This document shows, one piece after another, positions 14,251-25,790 of a DNA stretch of 64,000 nt. The number at the start of each line of letters is the position of its first letter. Positions within the stretch are counted from its first letter, which is position 1. Made by a program: the position numbers and the translations under genes. The DNA is taken from NCBI GenBank assembly GCA_018881555.1, contig JACAXG010000002.1, positions 20,163,183-20,227,182 on the forward strand, read 5' to 3'. This DNA comes from Amblyornis subalaris (taxonomy: Eukaryota; Chordata; Aves; Passeriformes; Ptilonorhynchidae). The notes below the pieces were generated by a model, which had not been told where the DNA came from, did no database searches, and saw only the letters and a list, made by a program, of their open reading frames with translations.

Positions 14251-14806
14251 AGAATCATAGAATTGTTAAGGTTGGAAAAAATGTCTAAGATCATCCAGCC
14301 CAACCATTAACCCCACACTACCATGTTCACCACTAAACCAGATCCCCAATAGCCACATGCNCATACCTTTCGTATACCTCCAGAGATGGTGACTCCATCA
14401 CTTTTCCAGGCAGCCCCTTCCAAAGCCTGACCATCCTTTCTGGGAAGAAATTTTTCCTGCTATCCAATCTAAACCTCCACTGGCACAACTTGAGGCCATT
14501 TCCAGTTGTCCTGTTACTTGTCACATGTGAGAAGAGGCTGTTTCCCACCTCACTACAGCCTCCTTTCAGGCAGCTGTGCAGAGCAATAGGTGTCCCTAGA
14601 GCCTCCTTTTCTCCAGGCTAAACAACCCCAGCTCCTTCCGTTGCTCCTCATCAGACTTGTGCTCCAGATCCTTCACCAGCTCCATTGCCCTTCTCTGGAC
14701 ATGCTGCAGCACCTCAATGTCCTTCTTGTAGTGANGGGTCCAGAACTGGACACAGGATTAGTGGTGCAGCCATACCAGTGCCAAGGACAAAGGGACAGTA
14801 AACCAA
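14251..14806 (-). mobile_element. CR1 LINE, 5'-truncated 3' end
   Basis: A CR1 fragment on the minus strand. On the plus strand it begins with the CR1 tail 'agaatcatagaattgttaag' and continues through 'gatcatccagcccaacc', a 'ctttctgggaagaaatttttcctg' type block and 'ctccaggctaaacaacccc', then fades after 'ggtgcagccataccagtgcc'. The RT domain is absent. Two N bases (14361, 14735) fall inside. Open frames on both strands across it are artefacts of the repeat. Confidence 0.94.
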
Positions 14807-16997
14807 CACGACCCTGTAATTCTGTCAATAATGTGTTTTGTCCCTGATGTTTCTTCACCAATGCCGTATGAATGATCATGTTCACAGGCCATGCTGGGCA
14901 GTGATGAATCACATTTTTTTGCATGGGGAAGACAAGGTACTCCCTTCCCCCTCAGGTGAAACCACAACATCTTCCTGTTTATTTGAGGAATTTGCCTTCA
15001 CCAGCTCAATTTCTCTCCTTCCTCCTCCCCTCAGATATACAAACTACCATGTGTACAACATAATCCGGACGTGGTGTTTGGTTTTCATTTGTGTTTTTCC
15101 CATCCTGTCATCCCAGCAGAATCATCTATGGCGGTGTCAGTTACACAATCTTGCATCAATTACACAAACATTTAGATTATTTGCCACACTGACTGAATAC
15201 TAAGTGAGGAAGGGAAACAATCTCCCTGTAATACTGACAGCAGACACCACATTCTTGAGAAGTTTTTAAAGGAATTTTCCTTCACACAAACCCAGACATC
15301 TATAATGAAAAAGGTCTATTTGTTCCTTGTCTATCCAGTGCAAAAGCTGCTGTTCACCACAAAGACACTGCTGTTGCAGACAATTTAATTTTAAATGTTC
15401 CCAAGGGAATTTTCCTGAAATCTATTATTTTTATTACTATATCCACATTTTCCTGTAGAGTGTGCTAGGCTTCATCCATATGCACTTGGTCAGAGTCCTT
15501 TCACCTTCAGACACTATTAAACCACCAAATAGTTCTTTCTGTCAATTTTTCCCTGATGTTCTGACCTAATTTCCCTGTTTTAATATCTGTTCTTGAGTCC
15601 AAATCCTAACCTTCTTGTTTAATCAGCATCACACATCTCATCCTCGGATATTGATGCACCCTTAGTACTTGCATCATGTCATCATACCTATTCCCATCAG
15701 AACAATGGTACTGTCTGGACTATCACCTCAATGAACTAAGTTTATGGGAGTCTCTCAGGCTTTCCTGATGCAAAATACTCAGCAGAGAAATGATTGTTTT
15801 AGTTCAGAGGACAGACACAGAGAAAATAAAGACAGCAAATAAAAAGATTAATTTCTAAATATGAGTTTATTTGTTTGCACATTCTTGTTTCCATGCCATC
15901 TTTCTCTCACTACAAACACACAAGTTAAAACTTTCATTTTTCATATATTTCTCAAAAGTACTCTCATCCTCTATAAAAAATCATTCCTAGAAAATAAAAT
16001 CTCAACCACAAAATTTCATCTACTGCTTCAAATGAATATCAGAACTTTAAGAATTTTTAAACTTAATGAATAGTGTCCTTGTGTTCAGTGTCATTTACTG
16101 TGTTTCAACTTAGTTAGTTTTGCTTCTAACTGCCTTTTTGTTTTGTTTTGTTTTTTAATCTCTGCAAACAGCCCCGTTACTTTTTGTTGTTGTTGTTGTT
16201 GTTGATAACACAGTCCTCAAATTTTAACTAACTATCCAAGGTATATATCCTGCAGGGTAAGATAAATAGGTATTATATTCTGCCTCCATGGCATGATTTC
16301 TCTATGGAGACATTTTAAAATTGCATTGGTGATTTTCTTCCATATCATAATGTAAACTCCTACTATACTTTTTTTGCTGTCTAATATAATCTCAGAGCTA
16401 ATTTTTGTCATTCCTGTTTACCAGTTTCTCTTCTTCAGTTGTGCAGGGGTTTTGAATTATTTTTTTATATCTATCACCTTATACTTTACCGATATTGTTC
16501 TCTATGCATTGGCTAACAGCTCTGGGACTTCTTTGTAATCTGTGTTCTCTGGTTTTTGCAAGTTGATATTGTATGGAAATTCACTGTGAATTCACTAATA
16601 TATTTGTACTTTTTATTCTAGACTTTTCATGAGTTTGAAAGTTAAAACTAAAACACACTGATGGAATTTCTCAATATGTAACAAATTCCAATGGGAGTCA
16701 GTTTTTACTGATCATCATTACTTCTTTTGATCACCACATCGACCTTCAGGTTATTTCTTATATCAATGTTTTGAGGTTTTGTCCTCAAATCAGTACTGCA
16801 AAGATAAACAGTGCTCACATACACATGCAGTAGTAATGAAATCAGAATCACATGCCAGGAAAGTGTGAGAACTGTCATCTACTGGGTTGCAATCTGTGTT
16901 TTCTTTCCAATTTTCAATTATCAAATGTATAACATAAAATTCCAAAGTGTTGAAGAATTGGAGTGCCCAAGAATGTCAGTGAAAGAGCATAATAAGA
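14807..16997. other. Unique non-coding stretch
   Basis: No gene is seen. There are two simple repeats near 16.13-16.20 kb. The rest is AT-rich unique sequence with no open frame of note. Confidence 0.55.
16133..16204. repeat. TTTTG and GTT simple repeats
   Basis: A short TTTTG repeat (about 16133-16157) is followed, after about 25 bases of unique sequence, by about seven GTT units (16184-16204). Both tracts are T-rich on the plus strand. No retroelement tail motif is seen next to them. Confidence 0.8.
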
Positions 16998-17060
16998 TAG
17001 AATCAAAGAATCACAGGATATGCTCATTTGGAAGGGACCCACAAGATAAAACAATAAAAT
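16998..17060 (-). mobile_element. CR1 LINE tail scrap
   Basis: About 60 bp of CR1 3' end on the minus strand. On the plus strand it reads 'agaatcaaagaatcacagg' and then 'ttggaagggacccacaag'. The second block also occurs in the CR1 copies at 50.53 kb and 59.06 kb, so the three may belong to one CR1 subfamily. The rest of the element is missing. The forward 88-codon frame that crosses this scrap is not a gene. Confidence 0.8.
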
Positions 17061-17470
17061 TCCAGATGAGTTTATAAAAATGAGAAAGAGACTGCGTTAA
17101 AGGTTGAACATCAATTTCTGGTAGATATGAAAGACTTTTTGGGCTTCTGTGGGGACTGTATTGATTTTGTTACCTTACCCGAAAGTTACATTTTCACTCT
17201 GTAAATCAGATTTTCCCTCCTGAGCTTTGATTACCTCTTGTATTGCTTCATGTTGGACTACTTTCTGTAAGAAGTGATACTTCCCTGGGGTTAGAATGCA
17301 ATTAATCTTTTATAAAATTCATGTCAGACACTTTTTGATGTAATGAAGGTAGCAACATAATTGATCAATAAAGTAGTGTGTTATGATTTAAGCAATCAGT
17401 TCCAGCCAGTAGAACAATGCCTTATTACCCAGAAAGATTGCCTTTTAAATAGACAGACGAAAATTGGTTT

Positions 17471-17510
17471 TCTATATTTTTATATTTATTTTTATTTTTT
17501 ATATATTTTT
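17471..17510. repeat. AT-rich low-complexity tract
   Basis: About 40 bases made almost only of T and A ('tatatt', 'tttatt' units). It produces the Phe/Tyr-rich stretch of a forward open frame, which is therefore not a gene. Confidence 0.75.
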
Positions 17511-17936
17511 AAAATCTGTTGCATGTATTTTAATCTATGCAGGTCTTTTTTATTTTACAAAATAATTAAGAAATTATCAGCAATGGGCTTACAGTAACTT
17601 TATATACTCCTGCATTCACAACTTAGAAGCTTACTAGAAAATATTCTACAGATTTTGATAACAAATTCTTTCTATAACTTTCTTAGGAATCTTAATGCAA
17701 TCACCACGTTTACATATTGTATATCAAAATTAAATAAGACAGGTAAACTACTTTTGGTCCTACTACAAACACTGCACAATAAAAATTGACTATTAAGGAT
17801 CAAGTCTTGGATACATCAAAGCAGTTAATTGTATACATAATCTCATGGAATTTATCAATTCAACACATAATTAAGGCGTTTACTGGACCAGATTTTCAGA
17901 TTGTAATTGGAAAAAGATGGAGGAATTTAAACAGGC

Positions 17937-18080
17937 TTTGTTGGATTGTTTTTGGGGTTTGTTTGGTTGTTTGTTTCTATTGAGGGTTTTGTTGCTGTTG
18001 CTTTTTGGGAGGAATTTCTGGGGAGGGATTGTTTGACTGGTTTGGTCGGGTTTTTTGGTTTGGTTTGTTTTGGCTTCTGT
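17937..18080. repeat. G/T-rich low-complexity tract (GTTT/GGTTT type)
   Basis: About 140 bases dominated by G and T on the plus strand, with repeated 'gtttg' and 'ggttt' units and very little A or C. It may be a decayed GTTT or TTTGG microsatellite. No transposon ends are seen next to it. Confidence 0.7.
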
Positions 18081-20071
18081 TTAGGATGTGCACTCACTTG
18101 CTAGCACTGCATTTAAATGTCTTTCTGTCCTATATCTTGCACTTTTTGTAGTCATATTGTACACAAAGGTCTACCTCAAAAACTGAGATATATCATAAGC
18201 ATCCTATAAAAATGTGTGGACTGATCAGAGAAACCATGAAGTGGGGCATTGTAGAACCCATTCAGATTGATTTCTTTACCACTTGAAGTGGTAAGTGGCA
18301 TATACTACAGGTACTACTGAATGTCTGACAGACCTGTCACTTCCTCTATAAAAAAAATATTTTCTGAAATTTGTAAAGAAAGAAGATTTGAAAAGTTGAA
18401 TGCATAATTTTTCAGAAAGGCTAATTTTTAAGGTTTCTGCTATTTAAGTGAATAACTTCACTTAAATGTAATAAATGTACATTACTTTCTGAAAATGCTA
18501 AAAACTGTCAGCTGACCTTCACAGTCTAGCCTTCTCATATGTAAATGGAGTACTCCAACACTGAAGCTGCGAAATCACAAATCACTCAAGAACAAATACT
18601 CTGTTTGAGATTATTTTCACATCAGTAAAATTTGTCCTAACTGTCTTACAATAATCACTATTTGATATCAACTTAGGACTTGAAGCTAAAATATTATATC
18701 CAAACTATATATCTTGTATTACTTCAATATATTTAAGACATCCAGGCACTTTTAACCAAAAAAAATAAACAACAGTTAAAAAATTCAGTAAGGGGAAAAA
18801 TGCTTCTAAAGAGTTTTCACTTTCTAGAAATTTAAGGTTATATAAAGCATATTTCCATGCCCATGAATGTCATCACAGCCAAGATTTTAGTGCATTCTTT
18901 ATAACAGAAGCCAATCTGAACCATTTGAACTTTTATTAGTGGAAAACTTATAGTTGAAGTCAGATGATTGAACGCAAACCCAGATTGCAGAGACATTCCA
19001 ACTGCATGTGACTTCCCTCCACATGTTTAAGAAATGCAGTCACAGATTTTTGACTAATTTGATGGCCTTAATACAACCAGGAGTAAAATTGTCATGGCAG
19101 CTTGGTCGTTTTTCGTTCCAGAATACTTGCATTACTCTTTATTAAAACTGTTTTAAAAAATTACCTTTATACCATTACCTTTATACAAACAAACAAATAA
19201 AAAGCATGGACACAAGCACTTTTTTTTGTTATCCTTTTCCAGCTCAGGATTTTAGTCATGCTGCACAAACAGGAGGAAGCATCTGTCTTAGCACACTGTA
19301 AATTCAATCAGGAATTAACCTGTACAAATTCAAGCATTCTATTTCCTATCCTCTGCGGAAATGCGTTTTGCAATTAAATTGCCAACAGTCAACTCCACGG
19401 ATTGGTTTTGGATGACATTCAAATCTTCCCAATACCAGAGTCCTTCCTAATTGGCCAAGATTTTATTATTTAATATAACATACAGCCATTTATTTTTTTG
19501 CATAAATCATTCAGTAGCAATAAAGATTTTTAAGATCATTTTACCCCTATTTTATCCTCCGAAAACTTTATCACACAGCTGTTTCCACAAGATGCTACCA
19601 ATTAAGTACGGGGTAACAAACTCAGTAGAAACCCTTCTCTAACAGAAGACAAGCTGTGCAGAGGAATGTCCTTCCAAATGGAGGTACCCTGCTTTGCAGA
19701 AATTTCATCTTTGATTACCAGGAGCTGCGGAATTAGACCCATATGACTGAACAAACACTCTGCGGCCATTCCTAACATCTTTTGCAACAACAGACAATTT
19801 TTTGCAGTTTTGTTCTGTCAGTCATAAATTGATTTTTTCTTCTTTGGGCCAATTTTCTGACTTCCCTTCAATGAGTGAGAGAAGACACTTTTATTTAGAG
19901 ATTATACTCAACAGCAATCATCATGTGAAACATATTTAGGACTCTCCTTCACAATGTGGAATTTATTCTGGCATGGAAGCCATGTAAATGGGAGACAAAC
20001 AACGATAATAAACATACAATGTCTTTATTTCTCAGCAAATAACAATTACAAAAGGAAGCATAGCTATTATC

Positions 20072-20641
20072 AGCAATGGTGTGGCCCACAGGACTATGGC
20101 AGTGATCGTCCCTCTGTACTTGGCACAGGTGAGGCCACGCCTCGAATCACTTGTCCAGTTCTGGGCCCCTCACTACAAGAAAGACATTGAGGTGATGGAG
20201 CAAGTCCAAAGAAGGACAACAAAATTTGTGAAGGGTCTGGAGCACAAGTCCTAAGGAATGTCTAAGGAAGCTGGGGTTGTTTAGGCTGAGGGGAGACCTT
20301 ACTGTTCTCTACATATACCTCACAGGAGATTGTGGTGAGGTGGGGGTCGATCTCTTCTCCCAGGTAACAAATGATAGGATGAGATGAAATGGCCTTAAGT
20401 TGTTCCAGTGAAGGTTTATATTTGACATTAGGAAAATTTTTTGGCCTGAAAAGGTGGNTGGGCTTTGGAATGGGCTGCCCAGGGAAGTGGTGAAGTCACC
20501 ATCCCTGGAGGCATTTGAAAGACATGTAGATGTGATGCTTAGGGACAAGGTTTAGTGGTGGATTTTCAGTGCTGGGTTAATGGTTGGACTCGATGATCCT
20601 AATTAGAGGTCTTTTCCAAATGGAACAATTGTATGATTTTA
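20072..20641 (+). mobile_element. CR1 LINE, 5'-truncated 3' end
   Basis: A CR1 fragment in forward orientation. It runs from 'ggtgtggcccacaggactat' through 'ctgggcccctcactacaag', 'gaagggtctggagcacaag', 'gggctgcccagggaagtgg' and 'ggttggactcgatgatcct' to a tail near 'tgtatgattttatg'. It differs in detail from the copy at 7.9-8.5 kb and belongs to another CR1 subfamily. Compared with related CR1 copies it lacks a short block after 'gggttgtttag'. It is 5'-truncated with no RT domain. The open frames inside, on either strand, are not genes. Confidence 0.94.
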
Positions 20642-22012
20642 TGACTGTGACTGTGTTACAGAAAAAACAGCACAGTTAACATATATGTATTGTTTTGCAG
20701 GATGGAGATTGCTTGATGGGGGTTAGATGCCATACTTAGCTGTTGAGTAAGCAGGGTGTAACTCCTTCTGTATTTGAAAAAATATTGCATAAATAAAATA
20801 GAGGTGTCTTTTTCATGGGACGCAATATGGTCATTACAAGATGCATAAAGGCAGCAGTCAATAAAAGGACTGATGTTTCTGCCTGTAGGTAAGCAAAGAA
20901 GANGGGACTCAGCTGACCAAATGGATGCATCTGACATAAACCCATACAGCAGAGCTGGTCATATCTTTGTAGTCAGTGGAAAGAAATCAAGACACCTAGC
21001 ATCTGTTTCATCCTATTGTAAAAGAGATGTCAGAAACAGGCCACATGTTCTGAAAATTATTCTGAGCCTTGAATAGTAATATTTTCTACAGAAATACACA
21101 TCGAAAGCAATAAAATGGTCATTTGTGGTGAATCTCCTTTTCCCTTACAGTGCAGTAGTTAAGTTTGTGGGCTTGTGCTTTTCCTGGCTCCTGCTGAGAT
21201 CAGAATTTAAAAGTGCACAAATAGTAGGAGAAATGTCATGTTTACAATTCTTTTCAGCATGGTGAGAAACAGGAAGTGACAGAAATAGTATTCTTGGATG
21301 ATATCGTAGCAAGGGGCTCTCAGACATTATTCTTGAGGATTTGTCACAAATGCCTTATATTATCATTTTGTGAGTTTGTAGAGTGGGTGAAATGAAAATC
21401 TGTGGAATCCATCCGTTTTGTTTTTTCCACTAAAACAAAAAAGGTTTCCTATGACAGGAACAAAGTGCAGAAAGGAAGAAACACACTTAGAAAACAAAAC
21501 TTACATTAAGAATGCTTTGCTGGAAATATTTATCCTTTACTCCTGGAAATCATACAAAATACAATTTCACAGTGTTATCACTTGAATCAAAGAGTCTCTG
21601 CATCTTAAGATATTGAATGGAGGTCTAAGGTTATCCTTTCTGATGAATTTTGTTTAAAAATACTTGACACATGTTGAAATCTGTTTCTTCCAAAAGTCAA
21701 ACAAAAACTGGCCTTTCTAAAAATTGCATGAAGTTCAGAAAAACAATCTTTTATAAGGCTGAAGCAACACACCAAGTGCACAAGAAGGATCCTCTTGCTA
21801 ACTCTCCAAAAGTTGTGTTATATTTTCATCATGTAGCCTACTGCAATTCTATCTCTCCTCAATGAGGGTGTGTGAAACATTCTTTCAGTCACTTTGGTTA
21901 AGCACACTGGAAACCTTACAGCATGGTAGGAGCACCAGCCAGCCTCCTGAAGCCTGGGTTCTAGCAAGATTTTGAGATGCTGGATGGGAGTGCTGGGATC
22001 ACTTCTCTCAAG
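20642..22012. other. Unique non-coding stretch
   Basis: Lies between a CR1 and an ERV LTR. No gene, RNA gene or other repeat is recognised. Short frames occur on both strands without known motifs. One N lies at 20903. Confidence 0.5.
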
Positions 22013-23108
22013 TGTGGGTTGCCACTGGCCAGATGCCAGGCACGCACCAAAGCTGCTCTATCACTCCCCTCCATAAGTGGACTGGGGAGAGAAAATATAA
22101 CNAAGGGTTCATGGGTTGAGACAAGGACCAGCAGAGATCNCTCACCGATTACTGTCATGGGCAAAACAGACTCAACTTGAGGATATTTATTACTAACATA
22201 ATCAGAGGAGGATAATGAGAAGTAAAATAAGTCTTAGNAAACACATTCCCCCCACCTCTCCCTCCTTTCCAAGCTCTACCTTCTCTCCCCCAGTGGCACA
22301 GGNAGACGGGAATGGAGGTTATGGTCAGTTCATCATACATTGTTCCTGCTGCCACACAGGGAAAAGAGTCCTCCCCCTGCTCCAGTGTGTGGTCCCTTCC
22401 ATGGGAAACAATCTTCCACAAACTACTCCAANGTGAATNCATCCCATGGGCAATGTTTCTCCATGAACTGCTGCACTGTGGGTCACTCTTCCATGGGGTG
22501 CAGTCCTTCAGACACAGCCTGCTTCAAACGTGGGTCCCCCACAGGGTCAAAAGTATTACCAGGAGACCTGCTCCAGCGTAGATTCCTCTCTTCATGGGTC
22601 TGCAGGTCCCTGCCAGCACCCTGCTCCAACAGGGCCCTACCATGGGGTCACAGCCTCCTCTCAGGCATCCACCTCCTCCNGGGTGGGCTCCTNCATGGGT
22701 GGATCTCCGCATCCCCGTGGTCCCCCATGGGCTACAGGGGCACAGCTGCCTCACCATGGTCTGCACCANGGGCTGCAGGTGAATCTCAGCTCCAGCGCCT
22801 GGAGCAGCTCCTCCTCCTCCTTCTCCACAGACCTTGGTTTCTGNAGAGTTGTACCTCTCACATATTCTCACTCCACTCTTCCTTGGCTGCAATTAAATCT
22901 GCACAATATCTATTTTTTTCTCCTTCTTAAATATGTTATCACAAAGCTGTTACCACCATTTCTAACTGGCCCAGCCTTGACACATCTGTCTTGGAGCTTC
23001 CAGGAATTGACTCTGTTGGACATGGAGGAAACTTCTAGCAACTTGTCACAAAAGTCACCCCCGTGGCCCCCCTNCACTACTAAAACCTGACCATGCGATT
23101 CCAGGACA
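22013..23108 (-). mobile_element. Avian ERV-type solo LTR (about 1.1 kb)
   Basis: This matches, from memory, an abundant avian LTR found many times in songbird genomes; I cannot assign a family name with certainty. It runs on the minus strand. Its 5' terminal TG lies at about 23108 and its 3' terminal CA at about 22013 (plus strand starts 'tgtgggttgccactggcc'). A minus-strand AATAAA polyadenylation signal lies at 22186-22191. It is followed downstream by a 'TTGTCTCAAC' block (22115-22127 on the complement) that the two other LTRs in this window share in similar form. The middle holds degenerate tandem units of about 40-45 bp with 'catgggctgcag'-like cores. No second LTR, gag, pol or env is seen nearby, so it is probably a solo LTR. 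No clear target-site duplication is visible. Eleven N bases fall inside. The long open frames across it (up to 196 codons) come from the GC-rich repeat. Confidence 0.85.
22340..22800. repeat. Degenerate tandem units inside the LTR
   Basis: Within the LTR, blocks of about 40-45 bp recur, each with a form of 'ctgctccagtgtgggtc' followed by 'ccatggggtgcagtcc' or 'catgggctacagg'. The units are diverged and spacing is irregular. This is part of the LTR family's own structure and not a new minisatellite. Confidence 0.6.
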
Positions 23109-25072
23109 CTGGAATACATGTATTGCTTGATTTCATGAACGTTTGGTTTTGATTCTGATGTAGTAAACAAAATTATGCCTTAAGCTGTTATGTCAGATGA
23201 AAAAAAACACCTCATCTAAAGCAGGTCTCTTGTCACCTGCTGAAAAAGTTTGCTTCTTTTCCACTATACCTACTGAACTCCTTGTGGGAAAATGCCTTAA
23301 TATGCTTAGTCTGCATGGGCCAAGTTAGTAATTAGTTCCTATTTAAACCTTGGAAGTTAACCTACTATGGTTTTTCTCCCTCAGAGTGGGTTAGAGAGCT
23401 ANTGTAGTCAGTCAGACAGTGTAGGGTGCCAGTAGCCTCAGGGGATGCACTGTGACAAGTAGTTGGAGTGGAAAATTCAGCAAAACTGAGCATGGAAGAG
23501 GACAGCTGCTCTCAACCTACTCCATGAAGAGAGCCTGCTAAAGGCAGACAGACAGGCTGAACCTGGGTGAGATGTTTGTCTCTTCAACACACTCTCACCT
23601 GTGAATTTCTAAGTAAATGGGAAAACNACAAGGCAACCTGCATGAAGAAAAGCCTTTTTTTTAGCCTACAAGTGCAAAGTGTCCTTCTTGTTCCCTTTGG
23701 TCTTCTCTCCCCCATTAAAAGTCCAATTGAATGACAGAGTTTGTGCAAATAAAAAGTATTTGGGGAACAGAAATGCTGATTTTTGTGGGTAGATTTTAAA
23801 CGAAACCTCTTCAATTTTGTTACTTTTTGTTTTATCTTTTGTATTTTCAGGTTAACAGCTGAAACACCACTCACACTAGAACACCTGAATACTATTGGGA
23901 TGGGTTCTGGCCACTGAAGTTCATGACATCCTTTTGGCTCAGTGTCTCTGTCATTGTGTATGAGAAGGCCACCAGTAACCCCAGAAAGAGTTCTGCACAA
24001 CCAGGCCANCTGAGCCAGATAAAGCTTTGATAACTCTCCCAGGTCTTTGTTCTCAGGAAGCAAACCTGAAGTGTTTCAGAATCACAGCAAGGAAAACTTT
24101 TTACATTCGACTGTAGTGAACCGACTGAGGAAGGAAAAGAGTAAATGTAAGAATTAATTTCTTTTGGTTTTCCCCTATGTCTCTGTTTATCCACTCAAAT
24201 CTCTTTTATTGTTGCTTGTTAAAACTCACAACATACAAAACCAAAGTTAACTTCTGGCTACTCAGCCTCTCTTTCCACATCACTCATGACACAGATATGC
24301 TTTAAGTGATTCCTGACTTCAGCTCTTTTTAATTTCTTTCTGACAGCCTCTTCTTTTTTAACCAAACGTTAGAAAGACTAATGCTCTTTCTCTGAAACAG
24401 ATTTCTGGTTTAGCTTTCATGGCCCACAGTGAGAACTATCTCATCACNGGAGTTTGTTCACAGAAACAATATAATCCAGAGTGATGATACTTTTTAGAAG
24501 CATTTTTAAGCTGATGGGTCTAGTAATTGTGACATTCATGATGTCCCACAAGTCATTATTTTGCTTCTGAACCAGAATGCAAGTAAATTAAAGTTACTTT
24601 ATTTATGTGGCTTTGTGGGTTTTGCATGAATGACGGGCATTTGCATCATTAAAACCACTATATTTAATTGACACACCGGTTAGAAGGTTTGAAAGGGGTT
24701 GGAAGCCTTTTTGCCACTAAAAATTATTATGAAATTATGAAGATTAGCAAATTTTGGCTGCANGGGTTTTCCAGAGATTGTTCTCCAATTGAATTGAGAA
24801 CTTTGGATTTAAGGTGTAGCAGTCCAGTATATATGTCTTAGGGGCAGCTAATTTTTTTGAAGGTGTGGTCTTTTAGTATGTATTTTAAGAAAATATATAC
24901 CATTACGTCCCCAAACTTTTGTTCTGTTAAGTATAAGAACAGATCAGAATAACAAGAAGAGTAGGGAAAAGATGCATCTACATAGTTGAAAACACAATCA
25001 TTAAGCAGAGGATGACCTGCTCCACAGCTTGCACTGGGTAGAATGGACTTAGAGCCCAATTCTTCCCTCCCA
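23109..25072. other. Unique stretch between two ERV LTRs
   Basis: About 2 kb separates two unlike LTRs of the same orientation. I looked for retroviral coding remains between them and saw none: the open frames here (up to 159 codons, minus strand, 23584-24063) show no gag, protease, RT or integrase motif. The two LTRs are of different families, so they are unlikely to be the two ends of one provirus. Confidence 0.5.
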
Positions 25073-25728
25073 TGTGCCCTGGTTTAACCCTAGCTGCCAA
25101 CTCAGCCCCACACGGCTGCCCACTCACTTCTTCCCCCCAGTGGAATGGAGAAGAGAATTGGAAAAGAAAATGAGAAAACTCATGAGTTGAGATAAAGACA
25201 GCGTAATAGGTAAAGCAAAACTGTATATACAAACAAAGCAAAAGAAGGAATTCTTTCACCACTTCCCAAGGGCAGGCAGGAGTTCAGCCATTCCCAAGGA
25301 AAGCAAAGCTCCATTGCGCACNACAGTGACCTGGGGAGACAAATGGCATCGCTCTGAACATCCCTCTGTTCCTTCTTCTTCCCTAGCTTTACATGCTGGC
25401 ACAATATGGCATATATATAGATACACACACGTATATATATATATACACACATATCACATACATATATACACATGGCATGATGCCATGAGGTATGGAATAT
25501 CCCTGTGATCAGTTGGGTCAGTTGTCCCGGCTGTGTCCTCTCCCAGCTCCTTGTGCACCCTTAGCCCCCTTGCTGGTGGAGTGGGGTGAGAGGCAGAAGA
25601 GGCCTTGATGCTCAGCAGTATCTAAATCATCCCTGTTTGTCAACACAGTTTCCAGCATAAATCCAAAGCACAGCCCCATACTCACCACTATGAAGGAAAT
25701 TAACTCTATCTCAANGAAAAGCTGCACA
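25073..25728 (-). mobile_element. Avian ERVL-type solo LTR (about 0.65 kb)
   Basis: Recognised as a common songbird-type ERV LTR, probably of the ERVL group; that group name is from memory. Its 5' end is at about 25728 (plus strand ends 'aagctgcaca') and its 3' end at about 25073 (plus strand starts 'tgtgccctggtttaaccc'). Diagnostic blocks include 'gaaggaaattaactctatc', 'ccagcataaatccaaagcac', 'atggaatatccctgtgatc' and 'catgagttgagataaagac'. The place where a polyadenylation signal is expected reads ATTACG on the minus strand (25202-25207), so the signal appears lost. The part where the core promoter should lie is occupied by a TA/CA repeat. No internal retroviral sequence and no obvious target-site duplication are seen. 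Confidence 0.9.
25399..25475. repeat. TA/CA microsatellite inside the LTR
   Basis: Alternating TA and CA dinucleotide runs ('atatatatag', 'acacacac', 'tatatatatatata', 'cacacatat'). The tract lies within the 25.1-25.7 kb LTR between 'gctggcacaatatggc' and 'catgatgccatgagg', the area where related copies carry the TATA box. It also creates the Tyr/Ile-rich frames on both strands, which are not genes. Confidence 0.85.
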
Positions 25729-25756
25729 CTATGACAAAACCATACTTGCTCTATGC

Positions 25757-25790
25757 TTTTGTTTGTTTGTTTGTCTGTTTGCTTGTTTTC
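25757..25790. repeat. GTTT simple repeat
   Basis: About eight imperfect GTTT units, directly downstream of the LTR's 5' end on the plus-strand map. The minus-strand frame across it reads as a Lys/Gln/Thr repeat and is not coding. Confidence 0.8.

Larger units (their letters stand above)
17061..20071. other. Unique non-coding stretch with low-complexity patches
   Basis: No gene is seen. It contains an A/T-only tract at 17471-17510 and a long G/T-rich patch at 17937-18080, both listed separately. Direct 'attacctttatac' units repeat near 19161-19187. The remainder is AT-rich unique DNA. Confidence 0.55.

Noticed and set aside
22340..23090. Overlapping long frames (up to 196 codons) rich in Pro, Ser and Gly
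   Set aside because: They fall within a GC-rich ERV LTR with tandem units, several N bases and open frames on both strands. No protein motif is present.
22013..25728. The 22.0 kb and 25.1 kb LTRs as the two ends of one provirus
   Set aside because: The two LTRs belong to different families, differ in length, and no gag, pro, pol or env remains were seen in the 2 kb between them.
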